Shown: positions 35,540 through 44,931 of the stretch, piece after piece
Numbering within the stretch: the stretch's first letter is position 1
Layout: every line of letters begins with the position of its first letter
Assembly: GCA_047973225.1 (NCBI GenBank)
Contig: JBKEBQ010000035.1
Location: 62,001 to 126,000 of the forward strand
Direction of reading: 5' to 3'
Source: JBKEBQ01 sp047973225
Lineage (GTDB): Bacteria > Bacillota_I > Bacilli_A > Erysipelotrichales > Erysipelotrichaceae
Length of the DNA: 64,000 bases
Made by a program: the position numbers and the translations under genes
The notes under the pieces: model-generated
Databases searched by the model: none
What the model was told of the DNA's origin: nothing
Seen by the model: only the letters and a program-made list of their open reading frames with translations

Positions 35540-36811
35540 TTAAATCATTCCAAATAATTGACCAAACCAATAAATGACTAATCCTACTAAATTAAAGTCT
35601 GTTTCTGGGAAACTAGAACCTGCCAAACCCACAACTTCCATGACCGGATAGATTAACGCTGGTCCAACAGCAATTAAAATCCCTGTAACAAATGCGCCTG
35701 CAACACAACCTTTCCAGCCACCACTGGCATTCCCAAATACACCTGCTGTTGCTCCAATAAAGAAATACGGACCTGCAACAGGAATGATAACAGGCATATT
35801 CAATATTGCAAAAATAAACATACAAATAATTCCAGCGATATATGCTGACATAAAACCAATGACGGTTGCTGTTGGTGCATAGGGAAATACACTTGGACAA
35901 TCGAGTGCAGGTTTTGCATCAGGAATCAACTTTTCAGAAATCCCAACAAAGGCTGGAACAATTTCCCCTAGAAAAAGACGAACTCCACTTATAACAACAT
36001 ATAAACCACCAGCAAATGTTAATGATTGTATTAAAGGGAACACCAACCAATTTATGCCATTCGACATCGCTTCTACTTCTGCCTGTCCTGCCGCAAAGGC
36101 ACTTGCATAAAAGAATATCCCAATTGATAACCCTATTGATACAACATAATCTTTTAAAAATGATAACCATTTTGGGAAATTTAAATGTTCAGTTCCCTTT
36201 GATTTATCTCCGACCTTTTCACCAATCCAACCAGACAAACCATATGCTAATGTACAATAATGCCCCATCGCAATATTATCTCCACCTGTAATCATACGCA
36301 TATATTTTTGACAAATCGCTGGGTATAAACATGCGGCAGCCCCTAAGATAATAGATCCTGCTACTATTGTAACCATGTCACTCAACCCCAAAGCCTTAAA
36401 CATAATCGTCAACAAAGCCGAAAAATATAAACTATGTTGTCCCGTTAAAAATATATATTTGAATTTAGTGAATCTTGCAAAAATTAAATTTGCACAAAAT
36501 CCAAATACCATTACCAAAGAAATAATTAAAGGAAAATCATTTTGTGCCAATGCAGTAACCGCTTCTGCTAGAGGCAAAACCCCTTGTAAATGAAATCCAG
36601 TTGAAAAAAGTGTTTGAAAATTCGATAACACTTCACTTGCCGCAGCTGCTCCAATCCCAAACACCAAAAAACCTGCAATTGTTTTTAGTGTTCCACTCAT
36701 TACCTCAACACCTGGTTTTCGTTGTAAAACTAATCCGATGAATGACATCAATCCAACTAATAATGAAGCTTGACCTAATACATCAAAAACAATAAATTCT
36801 AAAAATTCCAT
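35540..36811 (-). CDS. PTS ascorbate-type EIIC (UlaA/SgaT family)
   Basis: 423 residues, about ten to eleven membrane helices, N-terminus VLGQASLLVGLMSFIGLVLQRK as in UlaA. The substrate may be ascorbate or a pentitol/pentose; the downstream transketolase and absence of UlaG/UlaD-type enzymes here leave it open. 16 bp after EIIB. Confidence 0.88.
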   Translation of the reverse strand: MEFLEFIVFDVLGQASLLVGLMSFIGLVLQRKPGVEVMSGTLKTIAGFLVFGIGAAAASEVLSNFQTLFSTGFHLQGVLPLAEAVTALAQNDFPLIISLVMVFGFCANLIFARFTKFKYIFLTGQHSLYFSALLTIMFKALGLSDMVTIVAGSIILGAAACLYPAICQKYMRMITGGDNIAMGHYCTLAYGLSGWIGEKVGDKSKGTEHLNFPKWLSFLKDYVVSIGLSIGIFFYASAFAAGQAEVEAMSNGINWLVFPLIQSLTFAGGLYVVISGVRLFLGEIVPAFVGISEKLIPDAKPALDCPSVFPYAPTATVIGFMSAYIAGIICMFIFAILNMPVIIPVAGPYFFIGATAGVFGNASGGWKGCVAGAFVTGILIAVGPALIYPVMEVVGLAGSSFPETDFNLVGLVIYWFGQLFGMI

Positions 36812-36827
36812 TGTTTACTCCCTCCTT

Positions 36828-37106
36828 CTATGTTTCTTGATTAAAATACTTCTCTAATTCCTTTTTCATATAATCTTTATCCATAATATCTTTGATACCG
36901 ATTATATATATGCCGCTATTTTCAAACTCGCTTATCAAATCTGACATTGTTATAATCAGATCTGCATCATGTCCATAAGAACTGCTTACCACATCATGCT
37001 CAATTAATAAAGGAAAATTGTTTTCCGCAATTACCTTCTTCAATTTTGTTACAAGTATCATTGAACTTCCCATACCTGTTCGGCACATTACAAGCGCTTT
37101 TTTCAT
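36828..37106 (-). CDS. PTS ascorbate-type EIIB
   Basis: 92 residues from the second of two adjacent ATGs, which has AAAGGAGG 5 nt upstream. Phospho-Cys in ALVMCRTGMGSSMI. Overlaps the end of the regulator gene (TGA/ATG overlap). No stand-alone EIIA gene is in the operon. Confidence 0.9.
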   Translation of the reverse strand: MKKALVMCRTGMGSSMILVTKLKKVIAENNFPLLIEHDVVSSSYGHDADLIITMSDLISEFENSGIYIIGIKDIMDKDYMKKELEKYFNQET

Positions 37107-39214
37107 CATATCCTCCTTTCGTTTTTTTCAAATTCTTTTATATAATCCACTATATCTTGTGGATATATAGCCGTATTCATACAATGATAAAATGACTTTT
37201 CCTCCAATAAGCTAACCAAATCAGATAAGGCTTGTAAGTGCGCATTACCATTTAAGGTCGCAAGCATAAATACATACTTCACCGGATCATTTTGAACATT
37301 ACCAAAATTCACAGGATCTTCTAAAACAGCAAGTGATATAGCGGTTTTGTATACTCCTTCTTGATTGTTGGCATGCGGCAACGCCACTCCTTTTGTAATT
37401 ACTATGTATGGTCCTACATCTTTTACATTATCTATGGTTGCATTAATATAAGACATACTAATAACACCTTGCTTTTGTAAAGTGCTCCCCGCTTCACGAA
37501 TCGCACTAGTCCACGTTTTTGCTCCAACATTTAAACGGATATATTCCTTTTTCAAAACATCACTTAACATCAATTTTCCCTCCGTATTCATATCTTTTTT
37601 TTCTTTCAAAATTGTTTTAATATTTACAACCAACGCATCGTCTGTGTAAGCACTGCCAAACGTTTGCACCTCACGGATGATTTTTTTAATTGTTTTTTCA
37701 TCTATGATTATTTCTGTTCGTTTAGGAATAGCAGTGAATCCACGCTCAAGCAATGCATATTGAATTTTTAACACTTCATCTTCCCTCACCATAGGACTTA
37801 CAACAATACATTGATGCCTAGTTTTCATTGGAATCGTCGAAATAATCAGATCGACAAAGTGATTTTTTAAATATGATTGCGCTAAATGCTTGGAATAAAC
37901 GCCCACAATTTCAAAATCAAATAGTGTTTTTATTCGGTTGAACACGATCTTTGAAGTACCTTCTCCAGTAGAACAAACGATCAACACTAAAGGTTTTCCA
38001 AGCCATTTTTCTTTGGTTTTTTCATATGCAACGGCAAAATGTAAGACAATATACGAAAGTTCATCTATTACTATCTCTTTTTGAAGCAAACTTTGAATAT
38101 CCATAATGTATTTTTTCACTACTTTGAAAATCTCTTCATATTGTGCAAATAAAGATTCTTTTAATGGATTTTCTACATACTCCCCCTGTTTCAACCTTTT
38201 CCAAGCTACACTGAAATGCGATATCAATCCATTTCGCAAACTGCGATCCTGTTCTACGTCAATATGTAAATCAAGACACACTTGATGGATTAATTTTGTA
38301 ATCATAAGCTGTAATAAAATAAATTCTTTATGTTCAAATTCATGTAAGTGTTGACTCGCATCTACTATGTGAAAAAGTATATAGCGTACTTCCTCTGCAG
38401 GTAGCTGCAAAGAAAATCTAACATTTAGTTTATCAATAACTTTTTTCGCCAATTTATATGCAATATCATCCCGATAATTTATTTTTACCTCATTTTCGTA
38501 TATATAATTTTTATCCTCATCTCGACTTCTTTCGATGGCTAATGCCAAATGCAAAACTAATCCTTCAAATGCTACATCAGACAAGTAAAATTTTTCTTCG
38601 TTTTCACAAGCAATTACAATTTCTCGGATTTCTTTAATTTTTGCATATTTGAAATAACGTTCATATTGTGCAATATCATCTCTCCCCTTTTGCGATGCAT
38701 CCTCCTTACGAATCACAAGAGAAATCAACTTGCGCCTTTTATACTCATCTTCCTGTATCCTAATACCCCGACTTTTTTTTGACTGAAATTCGACATGATG
38801 TTCTTCGCACCATATTTTCAATTGCGCCAAGTCGCTATTGATAGTTCCGCGACTTACAAATAGCTCATCGCTCAACTTTTGAATAGTCGTATAATCGTGT
38901 TGATGTAATAGCCTTAATAGAATAAACAATAAACGCTCCTTAGCAGACATCTTGTAAACATAATAATCATTAAAGGATAAGTGATTTACTTGCTCGACTT
39001 CCTCTAACTTTTCTTTTCCAGAACAATATTTAATTTTACTATTGATGATTTTTATATATGTTTGTAAATGATTTGCATTCAAATAATCGTTTATCGCCTG
39101 AATATCGTTACGAACTGTTTTCTCACTAACCTCAAAATTCATGGCAACGTTTCTAATTGTTTCTACTTTTATTTTCATCATTTTTTTTAATATTAATTTT
39201 TGTCTTAGTTTCAT
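37106..39214 (-). CDS. PRD transcriptional regulator with EIIB and EIIA domains (MtlR/UlaR-like)
   Basis: 702 residues: two HTH domains (about 1-130), two PRDs (GLVLHLALAIERS and IVLHFAVAYEKTK), an EIIB domain with Cys (LIVCSTGEGTSKIV, about 415) and an EIIA type-2 domain with His (VALPHANNQEG, about 620). Start at ATG 39214, with a GGGGGTG ribosome-binding site. First gene of the operon, cotranscribed with EIIB-EIIC and transketolase. As the operon has no separate EIIA, the C-terminal EIIA domain may also serve transport. Confidence 0.88.
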   Translation of the reverse strand: MKLRQKLILKKMMKIKVETIRNVAMNFEVSEKTVRNDIQAINDYLNANHLQTYIKIINSKIKYCSGKEKLEEVEQVNHLSFNDYYVYKMSAKERLLFILLRLLHQHDYTTIQKLSDELFVSRGTINSDLAQLKIWCEEHHVEFQSKKSRGIRIQEDEYKRRKLISLVIRKEDASQKGRDDIAQYERYFKYAKIKEIREIVIACENEEKFYLSDVAFEGLVLHLALAIERSRDEDKNYIYENEVKINYRDDIAYKLAKKVIDKLNVRFSLQLPAEEVRYILFHIVDASQHLHEFEHKEFILLQLMITKLIHQVCLDLHIDVEQDRSLRNGLISHFSVAWKRLKQGEYVENPLKESLFAQYEEIFKVVKKYIMDIQSLLQKEIVIDELSYIVLHFAVAYEKTKEKWLGKPLVLIVCSTGEGTSKIVFNRIKTLFDFEIVGVYSKHLAQSYLKNHFVDLIISTIPMKTRHQCIVVSPMVREDEVLKIQYALLERGFTAIPKRTEIIIDEKTIKKIIREVQTFGSAYTDDALVVNIKTILKEKKDMNTEGKLMLSDVLKKEYIRLNVGAKTWTSAIREAGSTLQKQGVISMSYINATIDNVKDVGPYIVITKGVALPHANNQEGVYKTAISLAVLEDPVNFGNVQNDPVKYVFMLATLNGNAHLQALSDLVSLLEEKSFYHCMNTAIYPQDIVDYIKEFEKNERRI

Positions 39215-39258
39215 AATTACCACACCCCCATTGTATTCATAATGTAATTTCCTATAAA

Positions 39259-39297
39259 GTACAGTTTATTTCCATTTTTTTTAAAAAAAATTGTACT
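39259..39297. promoter_or_regulatory. Palindromic site upstream of the ascorbate-type PTS operon
   Basis: AGTACA (39259-39264) and TGTACT (39292-39297) flank a perfect palindrome of eight Ts and eight As bounded by A and T (39274-39291). It lies 45-83 bp before the regulator start. Candidate operator or rigid A-tract element. The rest of 39215-39415 shows no gene. Confidence 0.4.
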
Positions 39298-39415
39298 AAC
39301 CCACCTTCTAACTCTGCATTGTATAGTACCTACTAGATAAAAATCGAATAATTGAATGCCCAAAACGAATCTAGTAAATTTAAAAAAAGGATTCATTTTA
39401 TTTTGCATATACAAT

Positions 39416-39440
39416 AAAAAAAGATCGAAATCATTCGATC
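39416..39440 (-). terminator. Terminator of hpf
   Basis: Stem GATCGAA/TTCGATC, 4-nt loop, then seven Ts on the minus strand, 29 bp after the hpf stop. Confidence 0.85.
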
Positions 39441-39468
39441 CCGACCTTATATTCTGACATAAATCCTT

Positions 39469-39996
39469 TTATTCCGTTTCAATACATCCATATCCGCCAT
39501 CGTGGCGCTTATATACTACAGAAATATTATCAGTATCTTCATCCGTATACACGAAGAAAGAATGCCCTAACATCTCCATGCGCATAATTGCCTCATCTAA
39601 ATCCATATTGTCTGGATAAATACGTTTTGTACGAACAACTTCACTATCCAACAATTCTTCATTAATGTCTTCTTCAAAAAAAGATTCCGCTAAGCCATCT
39701 TTTCCTCTTCTTGACAATCTTGTTTTTTGACGTCTAATTTGATCTTCTAATTTATCAACAACCAAATCGATTGCAGCATATAAGTCTTTATCAACAACTT
39801 CAGCTCTCAATACTGCGACTTTTGTCGGAATCGTTACCTCTATTTTTTGTCCACGGGGATACACTCGCACGACAACTTTCGCTTCCGTATCTTCATTAAT
39901 GATAAAATACTTACTAAGAAAATTCAATTTTGTCTCAATTTTTTCTGCAATGGCAGGTGTAACTGTGATGTTTTTTCCATAAATTTGTACTTTCAT
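39469..39996 (-). CDS. hpf: Ribosome hibernation promoting factor, long form
   Basis: 175 residues: N-terminal S30AE domain (about 1-100), basic linker (RRQKTRLSRRGK), and the C-terminal dimerisation domain (VVRTKRIYPDNMDLDEAIMR...VYKRHDGGYGCIE). Long HPF dimerises 70S ribosomes into 100S in slow growth. Start has AGGAGG and a TATAAT (about 40022-40027) upstream. Confidence 0.95.
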   Translation of the reverse strand: MKVQIYGKNITVTPAIAEKIETKLNFLSKYFIINEDTEAKVVVRVYPRGQKIEVTIPTKVAVLRAEVVDKDLYAAIDLVVDKLEDQIRRQKTRLSRRGKDGLAESFFEEDINEELLDSEVVRTKRIYPDNMDLDEAIMRMEMLGHSFFVYTDEDTDNISVVYKRHDGGYGCIETE

Positions 39997-40044
39997 AATA
40001 CTACCTCCTATGTTCCCTTATATTATACCTTTATTTTATAAAAA

Positions 40045-40263
40045 ACAACAGTCTTTTTATCTTCATAATTAAAATAACTTAGTGAAATAGATAGGCTATA
40101 CTAAGTGGACAAAAAAAGCTTAGAACGAGCGTAATGTATATAACAAAAGAAGACAGCGTATACTATCTTAACCCGATAAAGCCTAAGAAAAAGTATTACA
40201 ATATATACTGAAAAAGGGCGTATAAATTATTGCCTTTACTGCATTGCTTACATGCATTGCACA
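40045..40263 (+). other. Gap with possible decayed insertion-sequence remnant
   Basis: No intact gene. A short frame from ATG 40134 to TGA 40211 (25 residues, MYITKEDSVYYLNPIKPKKK...) reads like protein, and CTTAG/CTAAG repeats precede it near 40077-40104. It may be the scar of a mobile element; no family can be named. Confidence 0.2.
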
Positions 40264-40494
40264 TCACTCTTTTGGCGTTACATAATCCCCAATAAAGTCT
40301 CTTCTTTCGCTTTTTACACAAAAAAAGAAGAAACTAACACCACGTTTGATACGAATACTTTCAAAAGGAATTGTTAAACAATCAATATAACCATCATCGA
40401 ATGGTATGTTTCCTTTTATTATAAAACTTTCATAATCCAAATATATATTTAAATCATAACCAATAAATGCATCCATCAAGATGCTTATTATCAT
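40264..40494 (-). CDS. Small protein of unknown function
   Basis: 76 residues, beta-rich, with a Phe-rich stretch (VSFFFFCVKSERRDFIGDYVTP). Its ATG overlaps the stop of the upstream gene (ATGA), suggesting coupling, but no ribosome-binding site is visible. Unrecognised; may be spurious. Confidence 0.4.
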   Translation of the reverse strand: MIISILMDAFIGYDLNIYLDYESFIIKGNIPFDDGYIDCLTIPFESIRIKRGVSFFFFCVKSERRDFIGDYVTPKE

Positions 40495-41465
40495 TTTTTT
40501 TCATATATATCGCATTTGTATAAACGTTTTTGTGATCCTTTAATCCCATTCGCATACGTTTTATGATCAAGAAACTCTAAAAAAGCCGAGATGTCGTTTG
40601 AACTCAGTGCAGCATTCCATAAGGCAAGCCCTTTTTTTGCTTCCCTTTTGGCAAATATAAACCGATCATCATGCGTATCATTATAAACTTCGCCACTCAC
40701 AGGGTGCTTCCATGCGATTCTGTTTGTATTTAAAACTTCATCGTAATGATCAATTTTTGTGCGTACGATGTTTCCACTGAGTTCCCATTGCTTACGAGCA
40801 AGCATTTCTAGTCCTTGTAGTAAACGGAATTTAAAACCACTAGGATCATGCAAATAACGCTGTACTTTGCGCCAATCAGCAAGTGCCTTGGAAATGTCTT
40901 TCGCTTTAATATCTTCATCAAAACACGCCCGTATCGCATCTTGATACACCAAAGTGATCACTCGCTCGCTATAGCGTCCCAAGCGACAGTTTTCGTAAGT
41001 TTTATACCTTTTCACACTTTTTTTGCGAAATCTTTTTAAATTAATCGTATCCATCATAGATTCTAAACGATGATGATGAGAAGCACTATATGGCTTTCCA
41101 AAGCCACTAAAATACACAACATACGGATGCATAACACTATCCAATTGCCAATGTAAATAATGCGCTAACACATATACCTTCATTGCCTCTTTTTGTGCAG
41201 TGTCCTCTTGTTTTTGATAGGTAGTAAGCGCACTTTCATAAAACGCATGAATCGCCTCGCGATGCAATCGTGTACCAAATTTCGCAATGCTTGTATTGGT
41301 TTTCTTCCATAAAGGAAACACATCATGAAAAAACAAAAAATCAGGACCATTGGTTCCTATGAGATACTCATTTGGATACTTTTTAAACAATTGTTTCAAC
41401 TGTTCATCTTTTATGTCTTCAATGACATCTTCTATAAAAATCGTATGGCTAATAATATTCGGCAT
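40491..41465 (-). CDS. Zinc-dependent phospholipase C-like protein
   Basis: 324 residues. Looks like the zinc-dependent phospholipase C/S1-P1 nuclease-like family: MPNIISHTIF at the start, GTNGPDFLFFHDVFP, and HYLHWQLDSVMHPYVVYF with putative zinc-binding His/Asp. No signal peptide, so probably cytoplasmic. Start at 41465, since GAGGA is 6 nt upstream and abuts the ATG at 41471. Activity unproven. Confidence 0.7.
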   Translation of the reverse strand: MPNIISHTIFIEDVIEDIKDEQLKQLFKKYPNEYLIGTNGPDFLFFHDVFPLWKKTNTSIAKFGTRLHREAIHAFYESALTTYQKQEDTAQKEAMKVYVLAHYLHWQLDSVMHPYVVYFSGFGKPYSASHHHRLESMMDTINLKRFRKKSVKRYKTYENCRLGRYSERVITLVYQDAIRACFDEDIKAKDISKALADWRKVQRYLHDPSGFKFRLLQGLEMLARKQWELSGNIVRTKIDHYDEVLNTNRIAWKHPVSGEVYNDTHDDRFIFAKREAKKGLALWNAALSSNDISAFLEFLDHKTYANGIKGSQKRLYKCDIYEKK

Positions 41466-41576
41466 AAACATTCCTCTTTTGTTTTATTATAAGATACACC
41501 CGCGTAGCACTCCTAGACACTTGACTAAGGTTTGTAATGGACAAATACCTATCCTTGCAAACTTTTCTCTCTAAGA

Positions 41577-43025
41577 TTATTCCATTAATTGCTTTTTTAT
41601 CCAATGAAAAAGCAAATACATAGCATAGGTATCCATTGCACAATATTGCAATAAATTTTCAACCACTTTTTCATTTTCATCGGATTCCAAACCTTTATAA
41701 CTTTGAACCGCTTGTAAACCATGGGATATTGCTAAGTCTTCATAAGAATAGTCGGTAAAGATAGATACTAGTTTTTTCAATGAATAGGATCCTGCCATTT
41801 TGTTGTCATAGATCAAACCACTGCTAAAAGGTATTGCCAAATCCACCATTCGCTCCCAAATCGCTTGCAATTGCTTTGCATATTGTGGATATTGTTTTGC
41901 CAATTGACATAAGCGTAGTTTTTCTGCGCCTTCAACATTAAAACATAAAATACTTCCCGTCTTTGGAATATCCGCCAACAGCTGTTCAATAAAGGCAACC
42001 CGACAGTCTTCTTTACCAAGAAACTCTTTATGTAGTAAAGCTTGTTGATGTTGATGCTCAATATGCAAAGAATACTGAAAGACCAAAACATCGTAAGGTT
42101 TCATATTTGCGTACGGTGGAAAAGCAAAAGTCTCCCACTCAAAGTCTAAATAGGATATGGGATATTGGATATCTGATACAAACTTGTGGAGTGCAGGTTG
42201 ATCAAAAAAACATTTGTCACTACGTGCAGCCATATATTGCGCATATTGATGACGAGTTCCTTCAATTTGTGAAAAATCAATATCTTCAATATAGTGAATA
42301 CCTTGCTTGTATAAGCTAAACTTATGGGCACTTGAAACCAGATGAAAAATACTCGTATGCGCATCCTCTGCAAAACACATATCAAAAAAAACGCATTTAT
42401 TACGGCGTGTACAAAGCGGCGTTCGCTCCACTGGCATATCCTTACATACTTCTACTTTTTTCATTGCTTTTAAGATTGGTGATACATCTCTTTTTCGCTT
42501 TTCAATCAGTTGTTGTAAGCTTGCAGAAGGTTTATTGCTCGCGTTATACAGGTGTGTTACCTCTTGTAAAAGCGCATCCGCAATAAGTTGATCCTGACGC
42601 ACATATGTGGATACTAAATGAAAAACACTTACTTGGCTAATCTTTATTTGCAGTTTTTCCAATACCCACAACGTATCTGCTATCGTCGTCGCTTCGCTTT
42701 CCTTGGGGAAACAGCTTGCATACAGAAAAGATAATATATATCCATACTTTGTTTTCCGCAACAATGGTGCTTTTACACGTAAGCCATCATATACAAACCG
42801 TACATTAAAAAAAGTGTCATAATTTTTTTCTTGTTTGAAAAACATTTCATTTGTTTCGTTGCGTGAACCAATAAAACATTGTTTCGCATGCAGCTTTTCT
42901 TGTACCAATGCAACCATCGATTCATTATAAATCACAAACGGATAAAAGGGTTGTGGATGATGAAGAGCATTCCAAAACTTTTTTTTGCATCGTTCAAAAT
43001 TCTTTATATCTGATAAATGTCTCAT
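41577..43025 (-). CDS. DUF2779-family nuclease-like protein
   Basis: 482 residues. N-terminal RecB/Cas4-like region begins LSDIKNFERCKKKFWNAL and has a Cys cluster (CTRRNKCVFFDMC) of possible Fe-S type. The usual E-V-K nuclease motif is replaced by LSFLYASCFPKES, so this domain may be inactive. The C-terminal DUF2779 region has an RNase H/DEDD-like set: YLDFEWETF, LCFNVEGAEK, and YCAMDTYAMY. Starts 1 bp after the WYL regulator gene ends, so the two are cotranscribed. Role unknown; DNA repair or defence is possible. Confidence 0.7.
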   Translation of the reverse strand: MRHLSDIKNFERCKKKFWNALHHPQPFYPFVIYNESMVALVQEKLHAKQCFIGSRNETNEMFFKQEKNYDTFFNVRFVYDGLRVKAPLLRKTKYGYILSFLYASCFPKESEATTIADTLWVLEKLQIKISQVSVFHLVSTYVRQDQLIADALLQEVTHLYNASNKPSASLQQLIEKRKRDVSPILKAMKKVEVCKDMPVERTPLCTRRNKCVFFDMCFAEDAHTSIFHLVSSAHKFSLYKQGIHYIEDIDFSQIEGTRHQYAQYMAARSDKCFFDQPALHKFVSDIQYPISYLDFEWETFAFPPYANMKPYDVLVFQYSLHIEHQHQQALLHKEFLGKEDCRVAFIEQLLADIPKTGSILCFNVEGAEKLRLCQLAKQYPQYAKQLQAIWERMVDLAIPFSSGLIYDNKMAGSYSLKKLVSIFTDYSYEDLAISHGLQAVQSYKGLESDENEKVVENLLQYCAMDTYAMYLLFHWIKKQLME

Positions 43026-43026
43026 G

Positions 43027-43971
43027 TTATGTATTATACCACAGCAATGTTTGCTTTAAACTAGAAATTATTTCATCACGGATTTCCGGTGGTTCTATCA
43101 CCTTACAAAAAGCACCCAATGATTGCACAAACGACACCACTCTTGCCTTGTTTTCCATCTTAAATTCAACATATAAAACATCATCTTTTAGTTGTTGTGA
43201 ATGTTGCATCCCAAGTGATGTTTCTGCCAATAGTTTTGCTTGTTGTCCATACACCTCTAATTTCACATGATATACATCTTTCAATAATCCTTGTTTTCCC
43301 ATATGTTTTGATAATTGAAAATCGTGATCTCTTGTAAACCTTGTCGTGGTTAACTTTACATCTTTCATCCGCAGTTCACTTAACTTAAAAAACTTAAATG
43401 CATGCTGTTTATGCACACTAACATCATATGCCAATACATAAACCCCATCTTCGCTATAAACACACTCATAAGGTTGTATAAGGCGTTGTTCAAAGCTTCT
43501 TGCCTGCAAACTACGATACTGCATGGAAATGCATACTCTTTGCTGTTTTGCAACTTGCATTTGCTTTAAAAAATATTTATCTTTTTGATATGTAAAACGA
43601 TGTTCGACATAGATAAGTTCTTCTTCATGAATAGGGTGTCTTAAACTATTTTTAATTTTGATCAATGCATTTTCATAATCTTTTAAAAAAGTATAATTGT
43701 AATTTTTCAGAAAATATTTCACATCTTGTAGTGCCCCTGCCTCATTTTCATCTAATGCAATGCAGGGGATTAAATACTCATGCAACAATCGATATCCTCC
43801 ATATTTGCCGCGAATCGTCTCAATACGATAACCTGCAATTTCCAACTCTTTTTTATATTCCACAATATTGCGAACATTACATTCCAAGTAGGTTGCCAAC
43901 GCTTCTCGACTAACAAGATCATTAGCCTTTAAATAATTTAACATTTTTATGGTTAAAGCTGTACGATTCAT
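43027..43971 (-). CDS. WYL-domain transcriptional regulator
   Basis: 314 residues: N-terminal HTH_11 winged helix (MNRTALTIKMLNYLKAND...NIVEYKKELEIAGY, then GKYGGYRL), a linker, and a WYL-type Sm-like domain (ISMQYRSLQARSFEQRLIQP...YVLAYDV) with a C-terminal extension. Such proteins sense ligands or nucleic acids and often control defence or repair genes. Stands between the ankyrin and DUF2779 genes. Confidence 0.82.
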   Translation of the reverse strand: MNRTALTIKMLNYLKANDLVSREALATYLECNVRNIVEYKKELEIAGYRIETIRGKYGGYRLLHEYLIPCIALDENEAGALQDVKYFLKNYNYTFLKDYENALIKIKNSLRHPIHEEELIYVEHRFTYQKDKYFLKQMQVAKQQRVCISMQYRSLQARSFEQRLIQPYECVYSEDGVYVLAYDVSVHKQHAFKFFKLSELRMKDVKLTTTRFTRDHDFQLSKHMGKQGLLKDVYHVKLEVYGQQAKLLAETSLGMQHSQQLKDDVLYVEFKMENKARVVSFVQSLGAFCKVIEPPEIRDEIISSLKQTLLWYNT

Positions 43972-43980
43972 GCCATCCTC

Positions 43981-44331
43981 CTATGATTCAAAATGTAAAC
44001 TTGTTGGCGCAAATCGTGAAGGGTATTCACCAAAAATTGCTTTTGCTTTGTATGCTTTTGGCACTATCCCTTGAAAAATCAAAGGCCAAACCATCTCACC
44101 AAATCCAGATTCTAAGGCAAATCCCAAAGCCTCTGATGTTTGTGTTGCCCCATGTGCAATCAACATATTCACAAGTTCCATATTTTCTAAATATACCGCA
44201 TGGACTAAGATTGGATATCCATTAAACAACCAATTGGGATCTGCACCTGCCAAAATTGCACACTTCACGCCTGCACAATCTTCTTCCCATACAGCATTGA
44301 TCAATTCTTTCGCTAATAATGTTTCTTTCAT
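43981..44331 (-). CDS. Ankyrin-repeat protein
   Basis: 116 residues from the ATG at 44331 (AAGGAG 7 nt upstream). Two to three ankyrin repeats are visible (VKCAILAGADPNWLFNGYPILVHAVYLEN and MELVNMLIAHGATQTSEALGFAL). Probably a cytoplasmic binding protein. Nine bp before the WYL gene, same strand. Confidence 0.7.
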   Translation of the reverse strand: MKETLLAKELINAVWEEDCAGVKCAILAGADPNWLFNGYPILVHAVYLENMELVNMLIAHGATQTSEALGFALESGFGEMVWPLIFQGIVPKAYKAKAIFGEYPSRFAPTSLHFES

Positions 44332-44414
44332 AATGTCATCTCCTTCGTATGACATCATCATACACCCTATTGTAACATTATTTATGTAACATTAAAATAT
44401 TTCTTTATTTTCAT

Positions 44415-44450
44415 AAAAAAAGATGAAAAATCTTAAATTTTTTCACCTTG
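44415..44450 (-). terminator. Likely terminator of the ftsW-rsmD-coaD transcript
   Basis: AT-rich hairpin GGTGAAAAA / TTTTTCATC followed by seven Ts on the minus strand, right after coaD. Confidence 0.5.
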
Positions 44451-44451
44451 G

Positions 44452-44931
44452 CTACTTTTTATATTTTTCTTTCAGCTTTGCGCTTACACATGCATCTACG
44501 AATGCACTCACATCCTGCCCATAGGATGCCATTTCTTTAATATTGGAGCTCGATAGAAAAGAAAACTGGGGTTTGGATAATAAAAAACAGGTTTCAATAT
44601 TGCCATCAATCCACATATTGGCTGTTGCATTCTGTAATTCATATTCATAGTCTACGACGGCACGAATCCCACGAATCATGACTTGCGCTTTTTGTTCATG
44701 CGCATATACAACACTCATGCCTTTGCCTATATCGCAAACAACATTATCAATGTGCGCACATACTTCTTTCATCATAACAAGGCGCTCTTCTTTTTCAAAT
44801 AGACTTTTCTTTACAGGATTTTGCATAATAACTACAATCACTTCATCAAACAACTTTGCTGCTCTTTCAATAATGTCCAAATGGCCTTTTGTAATCGGAT
44901 CAAACGTCCCTGGATAAATTGCTTTTCTCAT
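44452..44931 (-). CDS. coaD: Phosphopantetheine adenylyltransferase
   Basis: 159 residues: nucleotidyltransferase motif TFDPITKGH (T/HxGH) at 9-17 and the ISSTxxR-related SSSNIKEMASYG; here Arg is Lys/Glu (N-I-K). Fourth step reaction of CoA synthesis. Start at the second ATG (44931), which follows GGGGGAGA and overlaps the rsmD stop. Gene pair rsmD-coaD is conserved in Bacillota. Confidence 0.95.
   Translation of the reverse strand: MRKAIYPGTFDPITKGHLDIIERAAKLFDEVIVVIMQNPVKKSLFEKEERLVMMKEVCAHIDNVVCDIGKGMSVVYAHEQKAQVMIRGIRAVVDYEYELQNATANMWIDGNIETCFLLSKPQFSFLSSSNIKEMASYGQDVSAFVDACVSAKLKEKYKK

Noticed and set aside
39217..39414. 65-residue minus-strand frame upstream of the PRD regulator
   Set aside because: No ribosome-binding site and it covers a likely regulatory region.
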